64,000 nt of DNA from Aplysia californica (lineage: Eukaryota; Mollusca; Gastropoda; Aplysiida; Aplysiidae): NCBI RefSeq assembly GCF_000002075.1, contig NW_004797517.1, forward strand, positions 494,996 through 558,995. The letters are read 5' to 3'. Shown piece after piece: positions 57,601 to 60,172 of this stretch (positions are counted from its first letter, which is position 1; every line of letters begins with the position of its first letter). Both the position numbers and the translations under genes were made by a program. Below the pieces are notes generated by a model. That model saw only the letters and a program-made list of their open reading frames with translations. It did no database searches and was not told the origin of the DNA.

Positions 57601-58123
57601 CCCAGGCCTGGGCCGGGCCAAAACCAACCGAACAGGTCGAGAGGGATGTTGCCCAGTAACAGATAAAGACCAAAATTAAGCGGAAGGCTAGATCTAGAAT
57701 CTAGATCTAGTGGCGCTTTTTCGGTAGTTCCCACCCCGCATTTGTTATTCGCCGGTTTTGGCCCCAAGAGTAGGGGGGGTTTCAGGGGGGGGCCTGACCT
57801 AATAAAAACAAGGTGGGGGGTTTCAGGGGGGCATGCCCCCCTGAATTTTACCACAATTTAATGTTTTGCAGTTGTTAGGTTTGACATCTTAGCTTAGCTT
57901 GCCGCGAATCAAAGTATATAGATCTAGATGTAGGTCAGGCTCTATCAAATAAGGGGGGTGGGAACTACCGAAAAAGCGCCGATCTAGCTACTTACTCAGG
58001 AGGGTACATCTGAAGTTCCTTTACACGCCCCAAGTAGCTGAACAGTGTCCTCAGCTGTTCCTTGGTGCAGCTTGGAGCTACATTTGTGACTTGAATCACA
58101 CGCGTCTCAAGCCTGTCGGACAT
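3276..58123 (-). CDS. SREK1: SREK1-like splicing regulatory protein, whole gene (13 exons joined, C-terminus open)
   Basis: Nuclear SR-related protein expected to bind pre-mRNA and modulate splice-site choice (known role of SREK1/SFRS12). Reading the minus strand, exons 57996-58123, 48574-48710, 45530-45630, 44796-44951, 39784-39959, 38085-38218, 34573-34786, 23379-23459, 22733-22783, 18941-19111, 11068-11112, 10297-10368 and 3276-3356 join in frame to 1547 nt (515 codons plus 2 nt), with GT donors and AG acceptors throughout. Layout: RRM1 about residues 8-86, linker 87-160, RRM2 about 163-238, basic/acidic helix 254-277, Arg/Ser-rich domain 278-515. Sequence blocks such as VIQVTNV, EEIRRTVYV, RKSRTPPRSY and KLISAA match vertebrate SREK1 from memory. 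Introns run from 578 bp to 11.1 kb and hold nearly all the mobile DNA. The exon after 3276 is unsure, so length cannot be compared fully with the human protein. Confidence 0.9.
4520..4870 (+). pseudogene. piggyBac transposase N-terminal remnant
   Basis: From ATG at 4520: MASSRRCRGLMRTEEGLE, a TAG stop, then FIDDGSDEGLDLELEEESS, DNSDDES, and a Ser/Asp/Arg-rich run to about 4870. Acidic N-termini of this kind precede the DDE core in piggyBac transposases. The core is absent. Confidence 0.55.
4960..5345. repeat. Repeat R3, copy 1 (inside the piggyBac-like element)
   Basis: Matches 19797-20210 over about 390 bp (AAATTACCCTCAGTATTAGT, TTTGTTCCTAAATGGG, AAAGTTGTCACAGTAACTT, AATAAAACAAATTTGTT). The second copy is probably a fragment of the same piggyBac-type family. 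Confidence 0.6.
5438..5695 (+). pseudogene. Second acidic reading frame within the piggyBac-like element
   Basis: 85 codons from MAVSRSQSVFNWLEIVMEDG through TDEEDG, DLESEACNSLV and DPDDEEEVGLL, ending in a hydrophobic tail. Also resembles an N-terminal acidic segment; it may belong to a different but related piggyBac copy. No core domain follows before the terminal repeat. Confidence 0.4.
6335..6510. repeat. Dispersed repeat R2 (short form), copy 1
   Basis: Starts GTTTTAGCAAGAGTTTTAC, includes GTTACAAGAGAGTAACAT, GGAAAGAAGGAGCAA and ends CACCAGAGCACCCGCCAAC. Same as 7002-7178 and 10026-10192; its head is related to the long R2 copies. Confidence 0.7.
7002..7178. repeat. Dispersed repeat R2 (short form), copy 2
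   Basis: Same order of blocks as the copy at 6335, about 85-90 % alike by eye. It interrupts another repeat whose parts at about 6940-7000 and 7250-7340 match 41228-41400. Confidence 0.7.
8011..8657. mobile_element. Harbinger-like MITE, 647 bp
   Basis: Terminal repeats GGGCGAAAACATATAGAACG and, inverted, GGGCGATAACATAAAGAACG, extending a few bases further. Flanked by TAA on both sides (8008-8010, 8658-8660); a TWA duplication is typical of PIF/Harbinger. The empty site is preserved in the R4 copy at 22829-23312. No coding sequence. Confidence 0.8.
8217..8350. mobile_element. Small foldback MITE M1, copy 1 (nested)
   Basis: About 130 bp with arms GTGCTTTCTTGTCGTATCTC-like at each end in opposite orientation, and an inner pair AACAATGAAAATGTGA / CTGTTTTCACTG. 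Matches 38768-38911. Here it lies inside the Harbinger-like MITE. Confidence 0.7.
9615..9735. repeat. GT/GA/CAGA simple repeats
   Basis: Compound low-complexity run: (GT)n, then (GA)n, then (CAGA)n. Reading frames over it are artefacts. Confidence 0.9.
10026..10192. repeat. Dispersed repeat R2 (short form), copy 3
   Basis: GTTTTAGTAAGAGTTTTACG, GCAACACAATAAGGTCATAT through CACCCGCCAACCACCCA. Lies about 100 bp from SREK1 exon 12. Confidence 0.7.
10297..10368 (-). CDS. SREK1: SREK1 exon 12: RSPSP block
   Basis: 72 nt (24 codons), phase 2 at both ends. RSPSPVKPRRRSPSPRKRSR then SRSP. SPSPRR/K motifs are also present near the end of the vertebrate RS domain. Acceptor ATCTTTTCAG, donor GTAATA. 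Confidence 0.88.
11068..11112 (-). CDS. SREK1: SREK1 exon 11: short acidic/lysine exon
   Basis: 45 nt (15 codons), phase 2 at both ends: SANVEEDNGKASAKK, next residue split. Acceptor CTCTGCACAG, donor GTAACC. Short, hydrophilic and probably a spacer between RS blocks. Fits exons 10 and 12 exactly. Confidence 0.75.
11583..11756. mobile_element. TA-flanked pogo-like MITE, 174 bp
   Basis: Ends CAATGAAATCCGCATAAACC and, inverted, CAGTAGAGTCTGCCTAAACC, each bordered by TA. Divergent copy; the TA duplication and CAGT-type ends suggest the Tc1/mariner-pogo group. Confidence 0.5.
11760..14240. other. SREK1 intron 10, part: nothing recognised
   Basis: AT-rich intron sequence read on both strands. 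Short open frames (for example 12771-12977, 13075-13404) lack coding composition and family features. Confidence 0.6.
14248..14437. repeat. Tandem duplication of about 90 bp
   Basis: Two units, each with CAACATCCCTGCATTCTGGA, CATGTCCATTGAGGCTCC, CTCTCTAAAATACC and TGATTGTGCAAGTGCATATC, differing by small indels. On the minus strand the unit includes a peptide like EPQWTCPECRD, possibly a worn zinc-binding fragment. Confidence 0.75.
14931..14981. repeat. (GAT)n microsatellite
   Basis: Seventeen uninterrupted GAT units. Confidence 0.97.
15270..15308 (-). CDS. Probable SREK1 short exon (39 nt)
   Basis: 39 nt between TGTCTTCTCAG and GTAAAT, phase 2 in and out, encoding SPKASTDEGENKP. The acidic, Ser/Lys-containing composition is like exon 11 (SANVEEDNGKASAKK), and it sits midway in the 7.8-kb intron between exons 10 and 11. 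Inserting it raises the count to 528 codons plus 2 nt with no stop. Confidence 0.55.
15905..15973. repeat. (TG)n microsatellite
   Basis: About 34 TG units, ending just before the pogo-like element at 15984. Confidence 0.97.
15984..16712. mobile_element. Pogo-like element family A, copy 1
   Basis: Matches 43054-43855: AACCTGTGTAAAACGGCCAC, GAGGAGAAAAGTGGCCG, GGCCATCATACGCAGGACTG, CGAACGAGTGACGC and an end CATGGCAGGTTCAATTG before TA. Left terminus is worn. Non-coding. Confidence 0.75.
17396..17674. repeat. Dispersed repeat R1, copy 2
   Basis: Parallel to 1741-2064 (CCGCAATGCATGCATAGTGA against CCGCAATGGATGCATGGGGC, then ACGATAC, GGAGTTGATAA, AAAAATACGGAAGATTGGAA). Confidence 0.6.
18790..18819 (-). 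CDS. Possible SREK1 short exon (30 nt) after exon 10
   Basis: 30 nt after a good pyrimidine-rich acceptor (TTTCTGTTTACAG) with donor GAG|GTAATT; phase 2 in and out, reading RLAKGVVITKR. It has the same AG|N junction style as its neighbours and lies 121 bp past exon 10. The peptide is not recognisable. Confidence 0.35.
18941..19111 (-). CDS. SREK1: SREK1 exon 10: RS to acidic transition
   Basis: 171 nt (57 codons), phase 2 at both ends. RSRKRSRSLSRKRSKSRDRR is followed by AKEKKKSPSLSPP and an acidic stretch TKDDDKDESFSKHDS. Acceptor CATGTCGCAG, donor GTAAAC. An in-frame stop lies directly past the donor, so retention of intron 10 would truncate the protein. Confidence 0.9.
19797..20210. repeat. 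Repeat R3, copy 2
   Basis: Second copy of the block found inside the piggyBac-like element at 4276-5856; ends at a C-rich stretch near 20220. Probably a piggyBac-type fragment without ends. Confidence 0.55.
20875..21519. mobile_element. PIF/Harbinger element, deleted derivative (645 bp)
   Basis: Long terminal repeats (at least 45 bp) starting GGCCGCAACCATATTAACGC on each strand, bordered by TGA on both sides (3-bp duplication). Further subterminal copies of ATTAACGCC/GGTGTTAATATGGT. Contains the start of a Harbinger transposase on the minus strand. In SREK1 intron 9. Confidence 0.85.
21194..21400 (-). pseudogene. Harbinger transposase N-terminal fragment
   Basis: ATG at 21398-21400, MACSRRIK, a Leu run, RRRQKRKTKTRRVSVHPI, then QRKRDTLGEFHNLFPQLLED and KFQQYCRMKQRF. 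The W/VHPIxxxR...GEFHxLxxxLxxDxxxFxxYxRM pattern is the typical start of PIF/Harbinger nucleases. It stops here; the sequence beyond (FNELLEICRADKE) continues the family pattern in another frame for about 35 codons. The catalytic DDE part is missing. Confidence 0.75.
22733..22783 (-). CDS. SREK1: SREK1 exon 9: RKSRTPPRSY block
   Basis: 51 nt (17 codons), phase 2 at both ends: RRKSRTPPRSYSKRSRS. Human SREK1 carries KKSRTPPRSYNASRRSRS, so this small exon is a landmark of orthology inside an otherwise low-complexity domain. Acceptor TTTCCCCAG after a T-rich tract; donor GTTAGT. Confidence 0.92.
22829..23312. repeat. Dispersed repeat R4, uninterrupted copy
   Basis: Head TTTACAGCACTCACAACTGC and AGGTCATATGAGC related to R2, then TTTTCAAGTTTGGTAGGAAT, CCTACCCTAAGATCAAGGGT and AGGCAGTAGCAG. 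Fills most of the short intron between SREK1 exons 8 and 9. Confidence 0.7.
23379..23459 (-). CDS. SREK1: SREK1 exon 8: RS repeats
   Basis: 81 nt (27 codons), phase 2 at both ends. Encodes RRSRSRERRRSRTRSPVRRR and on to SRSRS. Acceptor TTTGCAG, donor GTGAAA. It follows the longest intron (11.1 kb, including the assembly gap) and is separated from exon 9 by only 595 bp, most of which is a dispersed repeat. Confidence 0.9.
23915..24061 (-). repeat. Dispersed repeat R4/R2 head, inverted, cut by the gap
   Basis: Reverse complement carries CGGCGCTCGCAACTGCATAA, GGTCATATGAGTG, CATTTTCAATTGGTAGGAAA and GGACCACCAAGGG, as in R4. Runs into the assembly gap. Confidence 0.65.
24062..24339. other. Assembly gap (278 N)
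   Basis: Unknown bases. The gap joins an inverted R4 head to the middle of a family A pogo-like element, so a repeat collapse is likely. Confidence 1.
24340..24986. mobile_element. Pogo-like element family A, copy 2 (start lost in gap)
   Basis: Matches the middle and end of 43054-43855: GATTTTGTGCAAGGGT, CTCGGAGAACGAGCGGCGCT, AATAACGACAGGTGA and end TAGGTTCGACTG followed by TA. Confidence 0.75.
25500..25560. repeat. G-run region
   Basis: GGGGAAGGGGGGGGGGGT near 25540. A similar G/C homopolymer lies at 25146-25155. Low complexity only. Confidence 0.8.
26305..27991. mobile_element. hAT element, non-autonomous, 1687 bp
   Basis: Exact 8-bp duplication TAAGTAAC at 26297-26304 and 27992-27999. 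Ends CAGAGCTGTTAAAGTACTT and, inverted, CAGCGGTACTTGTACTTACG, with dense subterminal GTACTT/AAGTAC motifs (26316-26450 and 27855-27990), as in hAT transposase-binding regions. No transposase. Confidence 0.85.
27082..27830. mobile_element. Pogo-like element family B, copy 1 (3' end lost)
   Basis: Nested in the hAT element. Starts CAGTAGTCTCCGCCTAAGAT after TA and follows 41760-42698 to about TAAATTATGATCAGAAATGC, where the hAT subterminal motifs resume. Confidence 0.75.
28530..28582. repeat. C-run followed by G-run (potential hairpin)
   Basis: CCCCCCCCCCCCCCC, 16-nt spacer with TTTACCCTCAAAATAG, then a run of 19 G. Confidence 0.85.
28915..28992. repeat. 70-bp repeat R5, copy 1
   Basis: CAGTTTACACATCCGATAC and GGATGTTTAGTATTCGTTCT, TGCCAAGTGCTA; nearly the same as 30778-30851. 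Confidence 0.8.
30060..30302. mobile_element. TTAA-flanked piggyBac-like MITE P1, copy 1 (243 bp)
   Basis: TTAA at 30056-30059 and 30303-30306; ends CCCTATCTGTACGTCC and, inverted, CCCTATCCGTACATCG. Interior blocks TCTTTGAAACTTTCAGTATT and TTCCCCACGTCGTATGGATA are shared with 35757-35995. Confidence 0.8.
30695..31035. repeat. Direct repeats around R5, copy 2
   Basis: AGGCATTATGTTGTRATATT and GTTAAATCGACATCAGAATG occur at 30697-30776 and again at 30951-31030, with R5 (30778-30851) between. The TTAATAAATATTAATAAATG block is in both. Confidence 0.8.
31372..31459. repeat. Tandem repeat, about 30-bp unit, three copies
   Basis: Unit AAAGAAACCCATTCCATTTC followed by AAAAGACT, with one altered copy. 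Confidence 0.85.
31460..34570. other. SREK1 intron 7, part: little recognised
   Basis: AT-rich, with C-runs at 32090-32104 and 32800. Apart from the possible 30-nt exon at 32516-32545 nothing coding was seen. Confidence 0.6.
32516..32545 (-). CDS. Possible SREK1 microexon (30 nt)
   Basis: 30 nt between CAACCCAG and GTGAGT. Inserted between exons 7 and 8 it keeps the phase (2 in, 2 out) and would encode RGRAGPPAPPV. The donor is strong and the acceptor weak. The sequence is not RS-like and nothing conserved is recognised, so this may be chance; transcript data would settle it. Confidence 0.3.
34573..34786 (-). CDS. SREK1: SREK1 exon 7: start of the RS domain
   Basis: 214 nt, residues 278-348 plus AG. 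Begins KKEDAQSPPRKRSRS and runs as dense RS and RR repeats to RTPVKRRRSRSR. RS domains bind other SR proteins and are phosphorylated on Ser. The acceptor is AATAAG after a homopolymer-rich tract, which is unusual but keeps the frame with exon 6 (phase 1) and exon 8 (phase 2). Largest RS exon of the gene. Confidence 0.88.
35757..35995. mobile_element. TTAA-flanked piggyBac-like MITE P1, copy 2
   Basis: Left TTAA at 35753-35756 and CCCTATCCGTATGCCCTGG; right end worn (CATGGATACGG). Otherwise parallel to 30060-30302. Confidence 0.7.
36340..36850. repeat. Unassigned imperfect foldback
   Basis: GGGGGAAATCGTTTCC at 36487 and, inverted, GAAAAACGATTTCCCCC at 36778; ATGATCACAG and its inverse CTGTGATCAT also pair. 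A worn MITE-like structure; family not known. Confidence 0.4.
37136..37330. repeat. Compound GT/GA/CT simple repeat
   Basis: (TG)n, (AG)n from 37169, then (TC)n with C-runs. Long frames across it are artefacts. Confidence 0.95.
38085..38218 (-). CDS. SREK1: SREK1 exon 6: end of RRM2 and charged helix
   Basis: 134 nt, residues 233-277 plus one base. SVQHSKASIIKPQGKASEA finishes RRM2 and the spacer; REIDEAMKKVKEAQKLISAA is a strongly charged helix matching human LEEVMKRVREAQSFISAA. Acceptor CTTTCAG; donor GTAAGTC. The upstream intron (1565 bp) is largely filled by a TTAA-flanked element at 38449-39444. Confidence 0.93.
38449..39444. mobile_element. TTAA-flanked piggyBac-like element, 996 bp
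   Basis: TTAA at 38445-38448 and 39445-39448; ends CCCTCATCCTGCGGGAG and, inverted, CTCTTGTCCTGCGTCTG. No transposase reading. Contains a copy of the M1 foldback MITE. Fills two thirds of SREK1 intron 5. Confidence 0.7.
38768..38911. mobile_element. Small foldback MITE M1, copy 2 (nested)
   Basis: Left arm CAGTGCTTATTTGTCGTATC, right arm GATACGACAAGAAAGCACTG, inner arms AACAGTGAAAATG and CTGTTTTCACTGTT. Same as 8217-8350. Confidence 0.8.
39784..39959 (-). CDS. SREK1: SREK1 exon 5: body of RRM2
   Basis: 176 nt, residues 175-232 plus AG. Encodes VTGEMLLNFFSQVGEIKYVR, then LAGDEHAGARAAYIEFTDQ with RNP1 (RAAYIEFT), and ALTYNNVVFKGRTM. Human SREK1 has LLEFFKQVGEVKFVRMAGDE in the same place. This is the best conserved exon of the window. 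Acceptor TTTTTCTTAG, donor GTATGT. It opens the series of phase-2 junctions (AG|N). Confidence 0.95.
40738..40812 (+). repeat. SINE 3' tail, copy 1
   Basis: TGTAAAGCGCATAGAGCCTG, then TGCGCTATACAAATGC and an ATT-rich end. Nearly identical to 52434-52510. Confidence 0.75.
41760..42698. mobile_element. Pogo-like element family B, complete copy (939 bp)
   Basis: TA on each side; ends CAGTAGTCTCCGCCTAAGA and, inverted, CAGTAGTCTCCGCCTTAGAT. Internal GGGATCTTA motifs are repeated near both ends. Non-coding. SREK1 intron 4. Confidence 0.85.
43054..43855. mobile_element. Pogo-like element family A, complete copy (802 bp)
   Basis: TA on each side; ends CAGTCAAACCTGTGTAAGAC and, inverted, CAGTCGAACCTGCCCTGACG. 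Subterminal GTGGCCGT motifs near both ends. Non-coding. SREK1 intron 4. Confidence 0.85.
44796..44951 (-). CDS. SREK1: SREK1 exon 4: linker and first strand of RRM2
   Basis: 156 nt, exactly 52 codons, residues 123-174. A variable linker (NDPRLTSLGLPQYPPLP) leads into DANVIEEIRRTVYVSDLEPK, where TVYVSDL is RNP2 of RRM2; human has SKIDEIRRTVYVGNL. The junction inside RRM2 falls where the human coding sequence goes from GNLNSQ to TTADQ. Donor GTATTG is weak but the next exon continues the fold without a gap. Intron 3, upstream, is the smallest of the gene (578 bp) and contains a TTAA-flanked MITE. Confidence 0.92.
45054..45364. mobile_element. TTAA-flanked piggyBac-like MITE, 311 bp
   Basis: TTAA at 45050-45053 and 45365-45368; ends CCCTTTGAACCCTGACC and, inverted, CCTTTTGAGCCCTTGCC. 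A minus-strand SDEDYPE-type acidic scrap may be leftover transposase N-terminus. Lies in the short SREK1 intron 3. Confidence 0.7.
45530..45630 (-). CDS. SREK1: SREK1 exon 3: inter-RRM linker
   Basis: 101 nt, residues 89-122, starting GKIPDEST (human GKIPEES) and ending PANVVSQ. The segment is rich in Pro, Gln, Ala and Val and is probably unstructured. The preceding G completes the first Gly codon; the exon ends on a whole codon before GTAAGC. Both neighbours fit in phase. Confidence 0.88.
45696..46023. mobile_element. hAT-like MITE, 328 bp
   Basis: Ends CAGACCTGCCAACATCCTAT and, inverted, CAGACTTGCCAACCTTTCCT; flanked by TATTAA at 45690-45695 and 46024-46029. The duplication as read is 6 bp, shorter than the usual 8. 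Confidence 0.65.
46336..47040 (-). mobile_element. LINE 3' end (L2/CR1-like), 5'-truncated
   Basis: Minus-strand frame 46644-47036 carries the last part of a reverse-transcriptase polyprotein: LHWLPVKARIQHKI, FKCVNNIALSYL, FGGRAFSHHASSLWNALPAH and FKSALKTHLF. It is followed by a tail with GCGCTATATAAATGCAA and an (ATT)n run at 46341-46373. Motifs and tail match L2/CR1-type LINEs as I know them. The rest of the element is absent. Confidence 0.85.
47526..47916. mobile_element. MITE with 19-bp terminal repeats, 391 bp
   Basis: GAAATCAGGCGCTCGTCAA at the left and its inverse TTTGACGAGCGCCTGATTTC at the right. No convincing target duplication was found, so the family is open. Confidence 0.65.
48329..48445. 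repeat. 39-bp tandem repeat, three units
   Basis: GATAAAAGTAACACAAAATC recurs at 48343, 48382 and 48421, separated by CTGTTTGTTTGAAAGCTTT. Starts about 130 nt beyond the donor of SREK1 exon 2. Confidence 0.9.
48574..48710 (-). CDS. SREK1: SREK1 exon 2: second half of RRM1
   Basis: 137 nt between an acceptor (TTCACAG at the high end) and a GTAAGT donor. Encodes residues 43-88, including RNP1-like RVAYIEFE, then HLSSTVFVDRALMIVPV, the last strand of RRM1. This matches human KVCYVKF and HLTNTVFIDRALIVVP. It takes up the GA left by exon 1 and leaves one G. Intron 1 before it is 9.3 kb. A 39-bp tandem repeat lies about 130 nt past its donor. Confidence 0.92.
48827..50284 (-). mobile_element. Pogo-like element family B, inverted copy, split
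   Basis: Reverse complement of family B with worn ends (TACTCTCCACCC on the left, GGCAAAGAC on the right). Split by the family C element at 49364-50155. Blocks TCTTAGGCAAA, AAAATGCGGGATCTTAAA and GATCACATC are in family B order. Confidence 0.75.
49364..50155. mobile_element. Pogo-like element family C, 792 bp
   Basis: TA each side; ends CAGTGGAATCCACTTATAAC and, inverted, CACTGGAATCCTGTTATAAC, with subterminal TTATAACG motifs. Inserted into the inverted family B copy. Non-coding. Confidence 0.85.
51643..51672. repeat. (CA)n microsatellite
   Basis: About 15 CA units within a longer CA-rich stretch from 51520. Confidence 0.95.
51772..52138. repeat. Dispersed repeat R2 (long form), copy 2
   Basis: Head GGTTTTACGGCGCTCGCAAC, TGCATAAGGCCATATGAGCG, then the same order as 2065-2410 up to TTTGGGAATGGCCTAAAG. 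Confidence 0.7.
52434..52517 (+). repeat. SINE 3' tail, copy 2
   Basis: TAATATAGTGTAAAGCGCAT through TTTGCGCTATACAAATGC and an ATT-rich end. Lies just upstream of a tRNA-derived SINE head. Confidence 0.75.
52546..52730 (+). repeat. tRNA-derived SINE head
   Basis: Box A TGGCGGAGTGG at 52559-52569 and box B GGTTCGAGCC at 52602-52611, about 32 bp apart, as in a Pol III promoter. The sequence CTTGCCTCCAAAGCAGAAAG is typical of such SINEs. It does not fold into a full tRNA and continues into a non-tRNA body. Confidence 0.75.
53885..53933. repeat. Perfect 18-bp hairpin GTGACGGTATGGGGTACA
   Basis: Left arm 53885-53902, right arm 53916-53933, 13-nt loop. The same 18-mer is also present at 56756-56773, and altered copies at 56797-56827 and 57005-57022. 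Confidence 0.9.
54132..54589 (+). CDS. Unassigned open frame with coding-like composition
   Basis: About 150 codons without a stop: DDDDDVPLSNVYTCC, SEEELAGPPPTALVSS, LELSGIECTSEDFLDPAAEF, QDHDYCLPEQALRPLEDETL, ending FALSLTS. Acidic, Pro-rich, no recognised domain. No clear start; a plausible continuation (VLDKLIDHAIATGWMASD) lies in another frame. It is antisense to SREK1, in intron 1, so either a worn mobile-element protein or an exon of an unknown gene. Confidence 0.3.
54886..56233. mobile_element. hAT-like element, about 1350 bp
   Basis: Ends CAGGGCTTGAATTAGG and, inverted, CAGGGCTTGTAATAGACC, with GGCAAAAATTGCC and GCAAATTGCC motifs near both ends. Flanks are purine-rich on both sides (an interrupted GA tract), which fits an insertion; the 8-bp duplication is not exact (5 of 8). 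Confidence 0.6.
57194..57313. repeat. Inverted repeat arm IR-L
   Basis: About 120 bp, inverted match to 57765-57879. Contains a perfect 24-bp palindrome (57225-57248, TTCAGGGGGGCATGCCCCCC and on). Confidence 0.85.
57712..57980. mobile_element. MITE with perfect 26-bp terminal repeats, next to SREK1 exon 1
   Basis: Ends GGCGCTTTTTCGGTAGTTCC (and 6 more bases) identical on both strands; 269 bp. Flanks GATCTAGT and GATCTAGC may be an 8-bp duplication with one change, but the region is full of GATCTAG. It contains the IR-R arm. Its right end is 15 bp from the exon 1 donor. Confidence 0.75.
57765..57879. repeat. Inverted repeat arm IR-R
   Basis: Partner of 57194-57313, with the same 24-bp palindrome at 57822-57845. 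Lies inside the 57712-57980 MITE. Confidence 0.85.
57996..58123 (-). CDS. SREK1: SREK1 exon 1: start codon and first half of RRM1
   Basis: ATG at 58121-58123; 128 nt, 42 codons plus GA, then a strong donor (GTAAGT). It encodes MSDRLETRVIQVTNV and on to YPPE, which holds RNP2 of RRM1 (VIQVTNV, residues 9-15) and helix 1 (KEQLRTLFSYLG). Human SREK1 has a very similar VIQVTNL start followed by EQMRTLFSFLG and YPPD, so the start and exon end are well placed. The reading is short upstream of the ATG and no better in-frame start is seen. A 26-bp terminal inverted repeat of a small element ends only 15 bp from the donor. Confidence 0.92.
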
Positions 58124-58334
58124 CTTTTCACTTCCAGAACAAGATTTATCCTTTCCTTTTCTATTTCATGCAGGATTCATTTGAGAATTAGATCTAGATC
58201 TAGATTCTAGATCTATATCTAAATCTAGGTTGGGACCTTAACCCTCCAAAATCTCGAAAGATTTTTTAAAGTCTATTGTTCCTATTTCGTACTATCGACT
58301 TCTGGCTAACGTCGTTTGACAGCGGCGTCCTCGT
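58124..58334 (-). promoter_or_regulatory. SREK1 5' leader and proximal promoter interval
   Basis: Only about 210 bp separate the SREK1 ATG from the 8-bp duplication that marks the edge of the transposon nest. No TATA box is clear. The interval contains a pyrimidine-rich stretch next to the ATG and a cluster of AGATCT/CTAGAT hexamers (58192-58228). The call rests on position, not on a recognised motif. Confidence 0.45.
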
Positions 58335-58343
58335 TAGTGATGG

Positions 58344-58839
58344 CAATGATAGTACATAACAAGATGGGCCACTTCTCTCTTTGAGCCAATTAAAAAAGTG
58401 TCCTCCAAATTTGGTGGCGCCCTCTTCACAAAAGCGCACTCTTTGCGAACAGAGTTACCCTACTTGAGTTTTAAAAAATCAAAGTGAAACTAGCAAGTTT
58501 TGGGATAAATTTCGGAAGAACGCTTTTTTTAAATGGTTACGCTGACAAAAAACCTCTTCCGGAGGAAAGGGTGATGGTTTTCTTTGTCTAATTTGACTTT
58601 AGAATGAAAGGCGAGAGGTCATTAAAATATAAAAAAAACTAAAACTCCGCACTGAACGTACCCGAACTGCTGATGAACAGCAGTCGATCTGCGCACGCAA
58701 GGAGGTGCTATTCCTATTCTTCTTCTGGAAAAACGAAAGAGAGCTTCAAAACAGACTGCAGCGCCATCTGAAGCAAAGAGCATACTTCCTGCGGACACTT
58801 TTTGGGCTGAGTGGCCCATCTTGTTATGTATTATCATTG
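58344..58839 (+). mobile_element. P-like MITE, copy 1 (496 bp)
   Basis: Ends CAATGATAGTACATAACAAG and, inverted, CAATGATAATACATAACAAG, both continuing ATGGGCCACT. 7-bp duplication GTGATGG at 58337-58343 and 58840-58846, which lies in the hAT terminal repeat. Confidence 0.9.
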
Positions 58840-59259
58840 GTGATGGGCAGGTATCGATACTAGATACTCGATACTTAGATACCTATAGGTATCGATATCG
58901 GTACCGATACCTGCTATAAACATCGATACCTATGTGCTATCTATCCCAGGGCTGCCAAAGCAAGTGACTTGGGCCTTGAGAATTATTTGTTTATCAAAAC
59001 TGATAAGTTTTCGTAGGGGGCAAGCGTTTTAAATGAATCTAGTGATTTTTTAAGAAAAAGAGAAATTTTTCATGAAATCTATCTAGTGATTTTGCAAAAT
59101 CCTCATTGGTTTTAATTTAAAGTTGCTAAAAATCTGGTAAATTGAATTGCCTTTTTAGAACTCTTGTGTTTTTATTTTCCTATACTAACATGTTCTGCAA
59201 AGTTGACTTTCCTCCCATACTTCACTTAGTTTGTTTTTTTATTCTCATATTTGGGTATT

Positions 59260-59260
<1 letters not shown>

Positions 59261-59342
<82 letters not shown>
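59261..59342. repeat. (CT)n microsatellite
   Basis: About 40 uninterrupted TC units inside the hAT element. Confidence 0.98.
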
Positions 59343-59347
<5 letters not shown>

Positions 59348-59446
59348 AAACAATTTTTGTTTGAGTCTAAGCTAAATAGTCACAACTTGTCTAGACACGA
59401 TTACCTAAATACTTGGAAAAGTATAGTTGCATTTTTGTCTTTACCA

Positions 59447-59940
59447 ATGATAGTACATAACAAGATGGGCCACTTCTCTCTTTGAGCCAATTAAAAAAGT
59501 GTCCTCAAAATTTGGTGGCGCCCTCTTCACAAAAGCGCACTCTTTGCGAACAGAGTTACCCTACTTGAGTTTTTAAAAATCAAAATGAAACTAGCAAGTT
59601 TTGGGATACATTTCGGAAGAACGCTTTTTTAAAATGGTTACGCTGACAAAAAACCTCTTCCTGAGGAAAGGGTGATGGTTTTCTTCGTTTAATTTGACTT
59701 TAGAATGAAAGGCGAGAGGTCATTAAAATATTTAAAAAACTAAAACTCCGCACTGAACGTACCCGAACTGTTGATGAACAGCAGTCGATCTGCGCACGCA
59801 AGGAGGTGCTATTCCTATTCTTCTTCTGGAAAAACGAAAGAGAGCTTCAAAACAGACTGCAGCGCCATCTGAAGCAAAGAGCATACTTCCTGCGGACACT
59901 TTTTTGGCTGAGTGGCCCATCTTATTATTTACTATCTTTG
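59447..59940 (+). mobile_element. P-like MITE, copy 2 (494 bp)
   Basis: 7-bp duplication TCTTTAC at 59440-59446 and 59941-59947. Same orientation as copy 1 and about 97 % alike by eye; right end varies (CAAAGATAGTAAATAATAAG when inverted). Confidence 0.9.
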
Positions 59941-60172
59941 TCTTTACTTATTACCCCCCGGCGTATGTTACTAATAGCATTAGGTATCGAGGTATCGTCT
60001 CGATACCTTGAAAAAGTACCAAAGATAGTGAATAACAAGATGGGCCACTCAGCCCAAAAAGTGTCCGCAGGAAGTATGCTCTTTGCTTCAGGTGGCGCTG
60101 CAGTCTGTTTTGAAGCTCTCTTTCGTTTTTCCAGAAGAAGAATAGGAATAGCACCTCCTTGCGTGCGCAGAT

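Larger units (their letters stand above)
57355..58228. repeat. Clusters of CTAGAT/AGATCT hexamers
   Basis: Short runs of CTAGAT at 57359-57382, 57450-57502, 57557-57583, 57686-57710, 57923-57935 and 58192-58228, flanking SREK1 exon 1. Another run is at 60382-60402. Confidence 0.85.
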
